From: DASXMR01 sp036495525
GTDB lineage: Bacteria > Actinomycetota > Actinomycetes > Streptosporangiales > Streptosporangiaceae
Assembly: GCA_036495525.1 (NCBI GenBank)
Contig: DASXMR010000134.1
Coordinates: 62,001 to 126,000, forward strand
Direction of reading: 5' to 3'
Length of the DNA stretch: 64,000 nt
Part shown: positions 51,478 to 60,086 of the stretch, one piece after another
Position numbering within the stretch: the first letter of the stretch is position 1
Layout: every line of letters starts with the position of its first letter
Translations under genes and position numbers: made by a program
The notes under the pieces: generated by a model
What the model was told of the DNA's origin: nothing
What the model saw: the letters and a program-made list of their open reading frames with translations, nothing else
Database searches by the model: none

Positions 51478-52899
51478 TCAGTCATCGGCAACCATCGCGG
51501 CCAGCCCGGCCGACTCGCCGGCGGGCTCGTCGTGCGCAGAGCCGGTCTCGACCCGCCGGATGACCGAGTAGACCACCCAGCCGACGATGAAGCCGACCGG
51601 GAACGCGATGTCCCCGCCCTGCAGCCAGTGCGAGGTGGCCCAGCCGACGTAGAGCGGAGCCGTATTCATGAACGGCAGCGCCGCGGCGAAGCCGACCACC
51701 AGCGAGATCAGCGCGTCCCAGCCCGGCTTCAGCATTGAGCCGACCACCTCACGCACGTTCATCTGGCCGCGCTTGCGCAGCCAGTCGACCATCTGGATCG
51801 CGGCGAACGGCGGGATCCAGTAGGTGATGAACAGCAGGATGTTCTCGAACTTTGTCGCCAGGTCGCCGGTATTGAGCCACAGCGTCAGGAAGAACGCGAG
51901 CACCGTGACGATGATCGCGACGACGGGCCGACGGACGCGGAACCCCGCTGACTGCAGCGCCAGCGAGCCGGAGTAGTCGTTCATCGCGTTGACGGCGACG
52001 GTGCCGATCCAGATCGCCACCAGCGCGAGGCCGCCGAGGAACCCGCCGCCCAGCAGGTGCCTGATACCGCCGGACGTGGCGTTGTCGGCTGCCGACGAGG
52101 CGGCCAGGCCGAGGACCTCGACCCATATCGAGGCGATGCCCAGGCCGGCCAGGGTCAGCCAGAAGATGGCCCGGCGCGAGGTGCCCGGCTTCATGTACCG
52201 GCTGTATTCGCCCGCGTACGCGCCCCACGAGATGACGAAGCTGGCGGCGATGGTCGTCATCAGGACGAACGTGCCGACGGCGAGCCCGCCGTGCACGCTG
52301 CCGGCCGCGTGGAAGTTGCCGATCTGGACGATCTTCACGGTGATGACGATGAACATCACGCCGAGGACGATCGAGCCCCACTGCTCGAACGTGTGCATCA
52401 TCTCGTAGCCGAAGATGCCGAGCACGCCCTGCATCGCCAGCACGATCAACAGGCCCACCCAGAACGGCACGTGAATCAGCAGGTGGATCGCCGCCGCGCC
52501 GAAGATCGCGTTAATGGCGTCCCAGGCAATCGTCGACAGCCACATCAGCAGGCCGGGCACCGGCACGGTCCGGCCGAACTGCAGTCGCGCGAGCGGAAGC
52601 TGCCCAAGCCCGGTCCGCGGGCCCCAGCTGCACATGATCGCGGCCGGGAGGGCACCGAGGAGGGTGCCGAGCACGATGGCCAGCAGCCCCAGGCCGAAGC
52701 TGAGGCCGAGCACCGGGGCCAGCGCGCCGAGGAAGAACGCCGCGGGTACCAGGTTCGGCGTGAACCAGACCGTGAAGACCCGGTGCAGTCCGCCGTACCT
52801 GTTCTCCTCCGGAATAGGGGCCATTCCGTGCATTTCGAGGGAGAGCTGGCCCTCCCGCGACGGCATGACTCCCTCGTAGACGCTGGTGTCACCGGACAT
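51478..52899 (-). CDS. NCS1 family nucleobase permease
   Basis: This 473-residue permease has about 12 helices and belongs to the purine-cytosine permease (NCS1) family: 'RVFTVWFTPNLVPAAFFLGA' near helix 1 and 'SWGPRTGLGQLPLARLQFGR' (about 91-110), the family motif. It should import cytosine or a related base or ureide with a cation. It is the first gene of the codA operon. The ATG at 52899 follows GGGAGGGG by 2-4 nt; the longer frame to 52935 has no ribosome site. The operon promoter must lie in 52900-53145, a region with a GATATA-type AT patch near 52985. Confidence 0.92.
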   Translation of the reverse strand: MSGDTSVYEGVMPSREGQLSLEMHGMAPIPEENRYGGLHRVFTVWFTPNLVPAAFFLGALAPVLGLSFGLGLLAIVLGTLLGALPAAIMCSWGPRTGLGQLPLARLQFGRTVPVPGLLMWLSTIAWDAINAIFGAAAIHLLIHVPFWVGLLIVLAMQGVLGIFGYEMMHTFEQWGSIVLGVMFIVITVKIVQIGNFHAAGSVHGGLAVGTFVLMTTIAASFVISWGAYAGEYSRYMKPGTSRRAIFWLTLAGLGIASIWVEVLGLAASSAADNATSGGIRHLLGGGFLGGLALVAIWIGTVAVNAMNDYSGSLALQSAGFRVRRPVVAIIVTVLAFFLTLWLNTGDLATKFENILLFITYWIPPFAAIQMVDWLRKRGQMNVREVVGSMLKPGWDALISLVVGFAAALPFMNTAPLYVGWATSHWLQGGDIAFPVGFIVGWVVYSVIRRVETGSAHDEPAGESAGLAAMVADD

Positions 52900-53145
52900 G
52901 GCCCCTCCCACAAGGCTCCGCAGCGCGGGCGCCACTCAGCCCGGGCCAGGTTATGGATGAGCATAGGGCGAAGATCGTGACCTGGATATATGAAAGTCAT
53001 ACGGATCGCATACGGCCGGCTCCGCCTTTCCTGGCGCGGGCCGGCCGCTGTTCGCAGCAGCGTCCAGCCGCCCGTCCTTGCCGCCGCCGGCGCTGGCCTG
53101 CCCTTCCCCCGCGGCGCTGGCCGGGCCGCCGCTGCGGGGGCCAGC

Positions 53146-53151
53146 TAGGCT
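53146..53151 (+). promoter_or_regulatory. -10 element of FAH gene
   Basis: TAGGCT, the recurring hexamer of this window, lies 34 nt before the ATG at 53186. Here a normal GGGGAG ribosome site follows, so the transcript has a short leader. Confidence 0.45.
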
Positions 53152-53185
53152 CGGCCTGATCAGCGACGGCCCTGGGGAGCACAGC

Positions 53186-54004
53186 ATGCGGATAGCGCGG
53201 TTCGCCGCCGGCGGAGAAGTCAGCTACGGGGTGGTCGAGAGCGCCCAGCCCGACGGGGCCGCGGCCGGCCCAGGGGAGGGCCGGCTGGTGGTCACCGAGC
53301 TCAGCGGGCACCCGTTCGGCATCGGCCAGGGCAGCATCAGCTTCACCGGCAACCGCTACCAGCTCGCCGAGGTCCGCCTCCTTGCGCCGGTGCTGCCCAG
53401 CAAGGTGGTCGCCATCGGGAAGAACTACGCCGACCATGCCAGGGAGATGGGCGGCGAGCCGCCAGCAGAGCCGGTGATCTTCCTCAAGCCATCGACGGCA
53501 GTCACCGGCCCCGGCGACCCGATTGCCCGGCCGGTCAAGATCTCGGACCGGACCGACTTCGAGGGCGAGCTCGCCGTGGTGATCGGCAGGCTATGCCGGG
53601 ACGTGCCGGCTGACCGGGCCAGCGAGATCATCTTCGGCTACACCTGCGCCAACGACGTGACCGCGCGCGACCTGCAAGCCAGGGACGGCCAGTGGGCGCG
53701 GGCGAAGGGCTTCGACTCGTTCTGCCCGCTCGGGCCGTGGATCGAGACCGACCTCGACCCGGCTGACCTGGAGCTCACCACCACGGTGAACGGCGAGGTG
53801 CGGCAGCACTCGCGTACCTCGCTGCTGCTGCACGACGTCGCTTCGCTGGTCAGCTATGTCACTTCGGTGATGACGCTACTGCCTGGCGACGTGCTGCTCA
53901 CTGGCACGCCGGCCGGCATCGGCCCGCTGGAGGATGGCGACGACGTGGCGGTGACGATCGAGGGCATCGGCAGGCTCAGCAACCCGGTCACCGACCGGGA
54001 CTGA
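53186..54004 (+). CDS. fumarylacetoacetate hydrolase family protein
   Basis: This 272-residue protein has the C-terminal FAH fold. The metal ligands Glu126 and Glu128 in 'DFEGELAVVIG' and Asp157 in 'CANDVTARDLQ' are present, with 'VVAIGKNYADHAREMG' (74-89) and 'GDVLLTGTPAGIGPL' towards the end. Members hydrolyse or decarboxylate beta-diketo acids such as acylpyruvates. GGGGAG 6 nt before the ATG decides the start. From memory, a FAH gene sits near gltX and these tRNA genes in Streptomyces, so it is probably part of the core rather than of the codA operon, which is divergent from it. Confidence 0.9.
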   Translation: MRIARFAAGGEVSYGVVESAQPDGAAAGPGEGRLVVTELSGHPFGIGQGSISFTGNRYQLAEVRLLAPVLPSKVVAIGKNYADHAREMGGEPPAEPVIFLKPSTAVTGPGDPIARPVKISDRTDFEGELAVVIGRLCRDVPADRASEIIFGYTCANDVTARDLQARDGQWARAKGFDSFCPLGPWIETDLDPADLELTTTVNGEVRQHSRTSLLLHDVASLVSYVTSVMTLLPGDVLLTGTPAGIGPLEDGDDVAVTIEGIGRLSNPVTDRD

Positions 54005-54039
54005 ACCAGCGCCATACGCCGCCGGCCGTCATGGTCTCT

Positions 54040-54069
54040 TTGGCCGGCGCGCCGCTCGTCGGCTACACT
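54040..54069 (+). promoter_or_regulatory. tRNA-Gln promoter
   Basis: TTGGCC (54040-54045) and TACACT (54064-54069) are 18 nt apart and end 36 nt before the mature tRNA. Confidence 0.5.
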
Positions 54070-54105
54070 CGCACAGGCGCAACCGGGCCGCAGCGCCCGA
54101 TCCCA

Positions 54106-54177
54106 TGGGGTATGGGGTAATTGGCAGCCCGACGGGTTCTGGCCCCGTTAGTCTAGGTTCGAGTCCTGGTACCCCAG
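54106..54177 (+). tRNA. tRNA-Gln (anticodon CTG)
   Basis: The acceptor stem TGGGGTA (54106-54112) pairs with TACCCCA (54170-54176). The anticodon stem ACGGG/CCCGT encloses TTCTGGC with anticodon CTG at 54139-54141, and the T-arm carries GGTTCGAGTCC. The 3' CCA is not encoded. It is the substrate, after misacylation with Glu, of the GatCAB complex encoded in this window. Confidence 0.95.
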
Positions 54178-54264
54178 CGACAGTAATTGTCAGCGACTGA
54201 GCAGCTGAGCAGCGCGGATGCCCGCACCGGGCACCCGCGCTGCGCCATCTTCGGGGTGGTGCTA

Positions 54265-54324
54265 GCGGAGGATGGGCTGGCGGAGGATAGGCCGGCGGGT
54301 GATGGGCCGACGGGCGATGGCCGT
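54265..54324. repeat. 4 x 15-bp imperfect tandem repeat
   Basis: Units start at 54265, 54280, 54295 and 54310, with consensus GCGGRGGATGGGCCG; the last is the most degenerate. The array lies between tRNA-Gln and the GlsB-like gene and has no reading frame of note. Confidence 0.7.
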
Positions 54325-54338
54325 GGCGTGGCTGGCGG

Positions 54339-54620
54339 CTAGCGCCTGCTCCTGCCGCGCTCCAGCCCGGTGACCCGCAGGATCAGCAGCAGCACGATGG
54401 CGCCGATGATCGAGCCGACGATGCCGGCGCTGTGGAAGTGGGTGAAGTTGACGTGCTTGCCTTCGACCAGCCGCTCGAGGAAGTAGCCGACGAATGAGCC
54501 GATGATCCCCAGCAGGATGGTGCCCAGCAGCCCGATCGGGTCGCGGCCCGGCACGAGCAGCCGTGCGATCAGGCCGACGACGAGTCCGATGATCGCGAGG
54601 ACAATGATGAATTCCAGCAT
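54339..54620 (-). CDS. GlsB/YeaQ/YmgE family membrane protein
   Basis: This 93-residue protein is a transglycosylase-associated-type membrane protein with three hydrophobic helices (about 3-22, 30-50, 63-85). 'GLIARLLVPGRDPIGLLGTI' (16-35) and 'GIIGSFVGYFLE' are family hallmarks. The family is linked to stress responses and general stress protein 24-like lipids, but its activity is not known. It is convergent with tRNA-Gln and has a short cationic tail 'LERGRSRR'. The ATG at 54620 is the only sensible start. Confidence 0.9.
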   Translation of the reverse strand: MLEFIIVLAIIGLVVGLIARLLVPGRDPIGLLGTILLGIIGSFVGYFLERLVEGKHVNFTHFHSAGIVGSIIGAIVLLLILRVTGLERGRSRR

Positions 54621-54949
54621 GCTCGCTAATTACCTCGCAATCGGCGATCTATGCATCCGGGGAGCGGACCTGAATGGCCTGCGGCCGCCGGCCGCAACGC
54701 TCGGATCGCGGCTGAACAGGCCCCTCACCGTGCGCGCCAGCCTGCTGCGGGTGAGCGGGTAGTACGTCAGCACGCGAGCGGCACTCCGCCAGCCGTTTGG
54801 CTGACCCCGGCGGGTGCGCTAACCTTTACCGGCGGTCGGAGCGCAGGCGCGGGCTCGATGCCTGAGGCTTTGACTAGTCCTGCTGCACCCGGCCCCGGCC
54901 GGGTCGGCATGCGGACAGCCTGCTGGTCCGAAGGGCCGGCAGCGTGCCT
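54621..54949. other. 329-nt intergenic region before tRNA-Glu
   Basis: No gene is supported here. It holds the promoter of the minus-strand GlsB-like gene and the likely promoter of tRNA-Glu, listed separately; nothing else was recognised. Confidence 0.5.
54797..54825 (+). promoter_or_regulatory. candidate tRNA-Glu promoter
   Basis: TTGGCT (54797-54802) and TAACCT (54820-54825) are 17 nt apart, similar to the tRNA-Gln promoter. The implied 5' extension before the tRNA is about 115 nt. Confidence 0.4.
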
Positions 54950-55022
54950 GGCCCCGTCGTCTAGCGGCCCAGGACGCCGCCCTCTCAAGGCGGTAGCGCC
55001 GGTTCAAATCCGGTCGGGGCTA
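54950..55022 (+). tRNA. tRNA-Glu (anticodon CTC)
   Basis: The acceptor stem GGCCCCG (54950-54956) pairs with CGGGGCT (55015-55021) with one G-T wobble at the end, followed by discriminator A. The anticodon stem CCGCC/GGCGG encloses CTCTCAA with anticodon CTC at 54984-54986. The T-arm has GGTTCAAATCC. CCA is not encoded. Confidence 0.95.
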
Positions 55023-55042
55023 CTCATGAAGTAGCAGGTCAC

Positions 55043-55072
55043 AGCCCGGTTCCTGTCTCTGGGAGCCGGGCT
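55043..55072 (+). terminator. hairpin after tRNA-Glu
   Basis: AGCCCGG (55043-55049) pairs with CCGGGCT (55066-55072) across a 16-nt loop, 20 nt after the tRNA. It lacks a T-tract. The remaining bases to 55383 contain no gene that I can support. Confidence 0.45.
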
Positions 55073-55383
55073 CGATCGTGTCGCTGGCCGGTGGTGCCTG
55101 CTGCCGTCATGACCCTTTTCGCGCCTGCCTGGCCTGCGGTGGCACTGGCAGCACAGAGCGCCGTGAAACCGGCGAGCCAGCGAAGGCTGGCAACATCCAG
55201 CCCGGACTGCGGGTGAATGAGCAGCCAGAAGGCCCCGTTACCACGTCGTGGTGAGCGGGCATTGCTCCTTCGGGGCAGCTGCCGGCAGGATGAGGCAGCA
55301 GCTCGGCTCAGGGGCGGTCGCTTTGACCTGGGGCCGTCACCTCGCGCGGGGTCCGATGCTGACATGCGCCGGAGGCGTTGGTG

Positions 55384-56382
55384 ATGAGTGACATGAAGAC
55401 GCGGGCGCGCCGCAAGGTTGCTGTGCTGGGCTCGATCCCCCGCGACCAGATCCTGACCCATGCTGGTGAGCGGTTCAGCAAGTACGGCTGCGTCATGTAT
55501 ACGGCGGTTGCGCTCTCTGCCCTGCTGGATCCGGGCGACACGGTCGTCCCCGTGTCACACGTCCGGCGCGAGGACGAGGGTCCGATCAAGCAGATCCTGG
55601 AGTCCTTCCCGAATATCGACACCTCCGGCATAACGTCGCTGGCCGACCAGGGTGACGTGGTCGAGCTGCGTTATCTCGACCAGAATCGCCGGGTCGAGCG
55701 GCAGACGAGCTTCATGAACCCGGTCCTGCCTGCCGACGTCGAGAAGGTCCTCGACGCCGACGTGTTCGTCTGTGTCCCCATCACCGACTATGAGGTGGGG
55801 CAGCCAACGCTGCGGCACATCAAGGAGAACAGCAGCGCAACCGTGCTGCTGGACGCCCACGGTCCTGCGACGACGCTGACCCGCAGCGGCGAGCGCCATC
55901 CGCGGGTGTGGGCCGACCAGGACGTGTGGCTTCCCTACGTCGACATCCTCAAGATGAACCTCGACGAGGCGACCTCGACGTGGCTCGGTGAGTCTGCGCA
56001 GGTGGCCGCCGAGCCGCCGAGGCTGAGCGACGAACGGCTGCGCGACCTGGCGCGACACTGCCTGGACCGCGGCGTCGGAGCGGTATGCGTGACCCTCGAC
56101 GAGCGGGGCTGCGGAGCCTTTTTCCTTGACGGCTCTGGCGGGGTCGCCGAGGAGTACGTCGATCGCATCGAGGTGAAGGATGTCGTGGATACGACCGGAG
56201 CCGGGGACTCGTTCGCTGGCGGACTAGCGTACGGCTACCTGACATACCGGGATTACGTCGTGGCCTGCCAGTACGGGAATGCCATGGGCGCCCAGCGCTG
56301 CGCCGGCACGGATCTGGACGTCTACCTGCCACGGGCGGAAACCGAGCGGCAGATCCTCGCGGCGTACGGCCCCCGGTCCTAG
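55384..56382 (+). CDS. PfkB-family carbohydrate kinase
   Basis: This 332-residue sugar or nucleoside kinase has the PfkB signature 2 'DTTGAGDSFAGGLAYGYL' with catalytic Asp275. Upstream, 'RKVAVLGSIPRDQILTHAGE' opens the Rossmann-like fold and 'LKMNLDEATSTWLGES' is the usual ATP-site-side segment. It phosphorylates an unknown sugar. Three starts are possible (TTG 55378, GTG 55381, ATG 55384); GGAGG at 55371-55375 gives the best spacing (8 nt) to the ATG. A GH65 phosphorylase gene follows after 166 nt on the same strand, so the kinase may act on the sugar released by it. Confidence 0.88.
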   Translation: MSDMKTRARRKVAVLGSIPRDQILTHAGERFSKYGCVMYTAVALSALLDPGDTVVPVSHVRREDEGPIKQILESFPNIDTSGITSLADQGDVVELRYLDQNRRVERQTSFMNPVLPADVEKVLDADVFVCVPITDYEVGQPTLRHIKENSSATVLLDAHGPATTLTRSGERHPRVWADQDVWLPYVDILKMNLDEATSTWLGESAQVAAEPPRLSDERLRDLARHCLDRGVGAVCVTLDERGCGAFFLDGSGGVAEEYVDRIEVKDVVDTTGAGDSFAGGLAYGYLTYRDYVVACQYGNAMGAQRCAGTDLDVYLPRAETERQILAAYGPRS

Positions 56383-56548
56383 GAGCAAGTTCGCGGGCGG
56401 TTCTCGCTGCTCTCCCGTTTCCCCTTTCGCGGCCCGATCCCCTAGGCGCCTGAGTCCAGCACATGCAGAACGAGCGGAGCGGGTACACCATGGAGGCGGC
56501 CGGCCCGCCGTCGTGACCGCAAGGGCGGCCGCGACGGCTGGAGGTGCT

Positions 56549-58951
56549 GTGGACGGTTTTTTGCTCGCCTATGACGGCTTCGATCCCGAAGCCGAGGGGC
56601 TGCGGGAGGCGCTGACCTCCACCGGCAACGGCTACCTCTGCGCCCGCGGCGCCGCGGAGTGGGAAGAGGCCGACGGCGTGCACTATCCGGGCACCTACGC
56701 GCACGGCGGCTACAACCGCGAGACGACCATCCTTGGCGGGCTGCCCGTACTCAACGAGGACCTGGTCAACCTGCCGAACTGGCTGGTCCTCAAGCTGCGC
56801 ATCGAAGGCGAGGAGGTGATCAGGCTCGCCGCGGTCGAACTGGTCAGCTACCGCCACGAGCTCGACATCCGGAACGCGACGTGCGCTCGCAAGGTCCGCT
56901 TTCGCGATGCCAGCGGGCGCGAGACAACGCTGCTGAGCCGCCGGTTCGTCAGCATGGCCGACGTTCACCACGCCGCGATCGAGTGGACGCTCATCGCGGA
57001 GAACTGGTCGGGCCAGGTCGAGGTGATCTCGGCACTCGACAGCCGGGTGAGCAACGGCGGTGTGGCACGCTACCGGCAGCTCGAGGGCCGCCACCTGAAC
57101 CCCGTTTCGCCCCGGACGTTCGGGCCCGAGGTCATCGCGCTGAAGGCCGAGACCCGGCAGTCGAACCTGTACATCAGCCAGGCGACCCGCACCCGGGTTT
57201 TCAGCGACGGGCAGCAGCTGCCAGTGGCCAGGACGCTGTACCAGATGGAGGACTACATTCAGCAGGTGCTGGCCTTCGACGTCCGCCAGGGCGTCGCCAC
57301 CCGGGTCGAGAAGACGGTGGCGTTCTACACCTCACGCGATCCGGCGGTCAGTGACACTCTGGTCAGAGCGGCTACGTCCGCGGCCCGGCACGACGAATTC
57401 GCCGCCTCGCTCCGGCGCCACGCTGCCGCGTGGGACGAACTGTGGCGGCAGTGTGACATGCCCGCGGCAGGAAACGATGAGGTGCAGCAGCTGCTCCGGC
57501 TGCACATCGGGCACCTCCTCCAGGTCTGCTCCAGGCACACCGCCGACCTGGACGCGGGGCTGCCAGCGCGCGGGCTCAACGGCGAGGCGTACCGCGGGCA
57601 CGTCTTCTGGGACGAGATCTACGCGTTCCCGTTCTTCAACTTCCGCCTGCCGGAGGTCACCCGCGGGCTGCTGATGTATCGCTACCGCCGGATGGGGGAG
57701 GCGCGGGCAGCGGCCAGGGACGAAGGATGGCAGGGCGCGATGTTCCCCTGGCAGAGCGGCAGCGAGGGTACCGAGGAAAGTCAGCGGGTCCACCTCAACC
57801 CGCTGTCCGGCCGCTGGGAGCCCGACCTCAGCCACAATCAGCGTCACGTCAGCGCCGCCATCTTCTACAACGTCTGGAACTTTGTCCAGGCCACCCATGA
57901 CCTGGAGTTCCTCGACGGCTACGGCGCGGAGATGATGCTGGAAATCGCGCGCTTCTGGGCATCGATCGCCCACTTCAACCCGGAGCGGGAGCGCTATGAG
58001 ATCCACGGCGTGATGGGCCCCGACGAGTTCCACGAGAAGTACCCGGACGCGGCGGAGGGCGGGCTGCGCAACAACGCTTACACCAACATCATGGTGGCGT
58101 GGCTGTGCGATATCGCCGGCAAAGTGCTGACGCTGCTCCCCGGCAGCCGCGCCGAGGACCTGCGGGCGCGGCTGAGCATCCGAGACGACGAGCTGGCCCG
58201 ATGGCAGGACATGAGCCGCCGGATGTTCGTGCCCTTCCACGGCGACCGGATCATCAGCCAGTTCGAGGGCTATGGCGACCTGGAGGAACTCGACTGGGAC
58301 GCGTACCGGGCGAAGTACGGCAACATCCAGCGGCTCGACCGGATACTGAGGGCGGAAGGCAACGACCCGAACCGTTACAAGATCACCAAGCAGGCCGACA
58401 CGGTGATGCTCTTCTTTCTCTTCTCCGGCGAGGAGCTGCGCGAGATCTTCGGGCGGCTCGGGTACGACTACGGTGACGACATCGCCATGCGGAACGTGAC
58501 CTACTACGACCAGCGGACTTCGCACGGCTCGACGCTGAGCTTTGTCACCCACGCGGGGGTGCTCGCGGGCCTCGACCCGCAGAGCTCGTGGGACCGGTTC
58601 CTCGTCGCCCTGCGCAGCGATGCGGACGACATCCAGGGCGGGACTACGAAGGAAGGGATCCACCTGGGTGTCATGGCCGGGACCCTCGACGTCATGCAGC
58701 GGTACTACGCGGGTGCCCGCATCCGCGACGACGTTCTGTACTTCGATCCCCGGCTGCCGACCGGGCTCGCTGGCCTGTCGTTCCCCGTGCAGTTCCGCGA
58801 GACCCCGGTCCTCGTTACGCTCAGCGCCGGCCGGCTGACGCTCGCCGTTCATCCCGAGCGCGCGAGTCACCCGATACTGGCCGGCATACCCGGTGATGTC
58901 CGCGAGCTGCGGCCGGGAGATCAGGCCGTATTTGAGCTCAGCCGGGCGTGA
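56549..58951 (+). CDS. GH65 glycoside phosphorylase/hydrolase (trehalose, kojibiose or maltose phosphorylase type)
   Basis: This 800-residue GH65 enzyme breaks an alpha-glucosyl disaccharide, usually with phosphate to give beta-glucose 1-phosphate. The N-terminal beta-sandwich ('EALTSTGNGYLCARGAAEWE'), the (alpha/alpha)6 barrel with 'GHVFWDEIYAFPFFNFRLPE', the catalytic acid Glu493 in 'GVMGPDEFHEKYP' and the phosphate-binding 'SHGSTLS' at His659-Thr662 indicate a phosphorylase. No signal peptide is seen, so it is cytoplasmic. The GTG at 56549 follows GGAGG by 4 nt; the frame is open far upstream without homology. Substrate choice among trehalose, kojibiose, nigerose and maltose cannot be settled by eye. 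Confidence 0.92.
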   Translation: MDGFLLAYDGFDPEAEGLREALTSTGNGYLCARGAAEWEEADGVHYPGTYAHGGYNRETTILGGLPVLNEDLVNLPNWLVLKLRIEGEEVIRLAAVELVSYRHELDIRNATCARKVRFRDASGRETTLLSRRFVSMADVHHAAIEWTLIAENWSGQVEVISALDSRVSNGGVARYRQLEGRHLNPVSPRTFGPEVIALKAETRQSNLYISQATRTRVFSDGQQLPVARTLYQMEDYIQQVLAFDVRQGVATRVEKTVAFYTSRDPAVSDTLVRAATSAARHDEFAASLRRHAAAWDELWRQCDMPAAGNDEVQQLLRLHIGHLLQVCSRHTADLDAGLPARGLNGEAYRGHVFWDEIYAFPFFNFRLPEVTRGLLMYRYRRMGEARAAARDEGWQGAMFPWQSGSEGTEESQRVHLNPLSGRWEPDLSHNQRHVSAAIFYNVWNFVQATHDLEFLDGYGAEMMLEIARFWASIAHFNPERERYEIHGVMGPDEFHEKYPDAAEGGLRNNAYTNIMVAWLCDIAGKVLTLLPGSRAEDLRARLSIRDDELARWQDMSRRMFVPFHGDRIISQFEGYGDLEELDWDAYRAKYGNIQRLDRILRAEGNDPNRYKITKQADTVMLFFLFSGEELREIFGRLGYDYGDDIAMRNVTYYDQRTSHGSTLSFVTHAGVLAGLDPQSSWDRFLVALRSDADDIQGGTTKEGIHLGVMAGTLDVMQRYYAGARIRDDVLYFDPRLPTGLAGLSFPVQFRETPVLVTLSAGRLTLAVHPERASHPILAGIPGDVRELRPGDQAVFELSRA

Positions 58952-59091
58952 CTCACGGGCGGCCGGATTCGGCGTAGTGGCGCTCTGCCGTGCTCCGACC
59001 TCCGTGCGGCCGGCGCGCATCCCGCCGTCCCCGCACCGACGACAATGAAGTCGTACCTTTCCATTGCGTGCTCCATCGATATCAGGCGCCG

Positions 59092-60051
59092 TCACCGGGA
59101 CACCGGCACCTGATGCCAGAGGCCGCCGTTCAGGTTGAGGTCGTTGCCTCTTGCCTGGCCGGGCGCCGAGTCGCCGATGTAGGTGTACAGCGGGTGACCG
59201 TTGTAGGTGAGCTGGTGCGCGCCGCCGGTGCGGGTGATCGTGCCGACCTTGCCCGGTAGGCCTGCGCCGGCCGCGGGAGTGCCAGTCACCGGAGGCCAGT
59301 ACGCGGCGCAGCTGCCGTAGCATCTGGAGCCGGCCGGGGTGTCGGGTGCGAACGAGTAGAGCGTGAAGCCCTTCGCATTGGTCAGCACCGTCGTCCCGCC
59401 GATTGTGCCGGTCTTCAGGGCCGCCCCCGTGGCCGCTGGTCCCGTCGAGCTGGCTCCCGCCACCGCGACCCCGAGCAGCACCGCCCCCGCCACCGCCAGG
59501 GCGGCGGCGGTCATCCCGGCTGCCCGTCCGATCGCGGCCGGGATCTGGGCAGGGAATGCGGCCGATGCCGCGCGCCCGGCTGACGCAGCCGGGGCGGGTG
59601 CCAGCGCGAGCGCGGCCAGGACCGCGAACGCGGCCACCTCGACGGCGCCCGCCGCGATGCCGGCGGTCGTGCGGACCTCGGTGAATCCGAACAGCCCCAC
59701 CCAGACTGACAGCAGGTAGCCAGCCAGGGTGGCAAGGGCGAAGCCCGCTCCGGCGGCGGCGGCCAGCCGGCCGCTGACGACGAACCGCGCGGGGATGGCC
59801 AGCACAGCGAGCCCGATGCCGAAGGCCGCGATCACTTGCAGCAGGAACAGCCAGCCGATCGTCGGGATCGACCGGTAGCCGGTCAGGTAAAGGTCGAGAT
59901 GGATCGCTGCAGTTGCAATCAGCAGACCAGACCCCGCCACCCGCAGGATGGCCAGGGGCCAGCCGCGCGGCGGCGGTCCTGCGTGCCCGCGTGCGGCTGG
60001 CCCCGCCGCCGTCGTAGCTGACCTGACCATGCTGTCCCGGTGCTGCGTCAT
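59092..60051 (-). CDS. membrane protein with C-terminal COG4315 (Lipoprotein_15) repeats
   Basis: This 319-residue protein has an N-terminal membrane region with five or six helices (about 33-205, starting 'LAILRVAGSGLLIATAAIHL') and an outward-facing C-terminal domain (about 215-319) of the COG4315 secreted-repeat type: 'LTNAKGFTLYSFAPDTP', Cys pair 'RCYGSCAAYWPPV' and 'YNGHPLYTYIGDSAPGQARG'. The same domain forms the whole neighbouring lipoprotein, so the two are paralogous in this part. GGAGG with 8-nt spacing precedes the ATG. The gene follows the lipoprotein by 35 nt and is cotranscribed. Possible roles are redox or haem-related surface functions; none is shown. Confidence 0.85.
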   Translation of the reverse strand: MTQHRDSMVRSATTAAGPAARGHAGPPPRGWPLAILRVAGSGLLIATAAIHLDLYLTGYRSIPTIGWLFLLQVIAAFGIGLAVLAIPARFVVSGRLAAAAGAGFALATLAGYLLSVWVGLFGFTEVRTTAGIAAGAVEVAAFAVLAALALAPAPAASAGRAASAAFPAQIPAAIGRAAGMTAAALAVAGAVLLGVAVAGASSTGPAATGAALKTGTIGGTTVLTNAKGFTLYSFAPDTPAGSRCYGSCAAYWPPVTGTPAAGAGLPGKVGTITRTGGAHQLTYNGHPLYTYIGDSAPGQARGNDLNLNGGLWHQVPVSR

Positions 60052-60086
60052 CTGTCTGTCCTCCGGTTGCTCTGGTGCGGTCCGGA

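Noticed and set aside
54950..55383. Possible att site of an integrated element at tRNA-Glu
   Set aside because: I found no second copy of the tRNA 3' end and no integrase in the following 9 kb.
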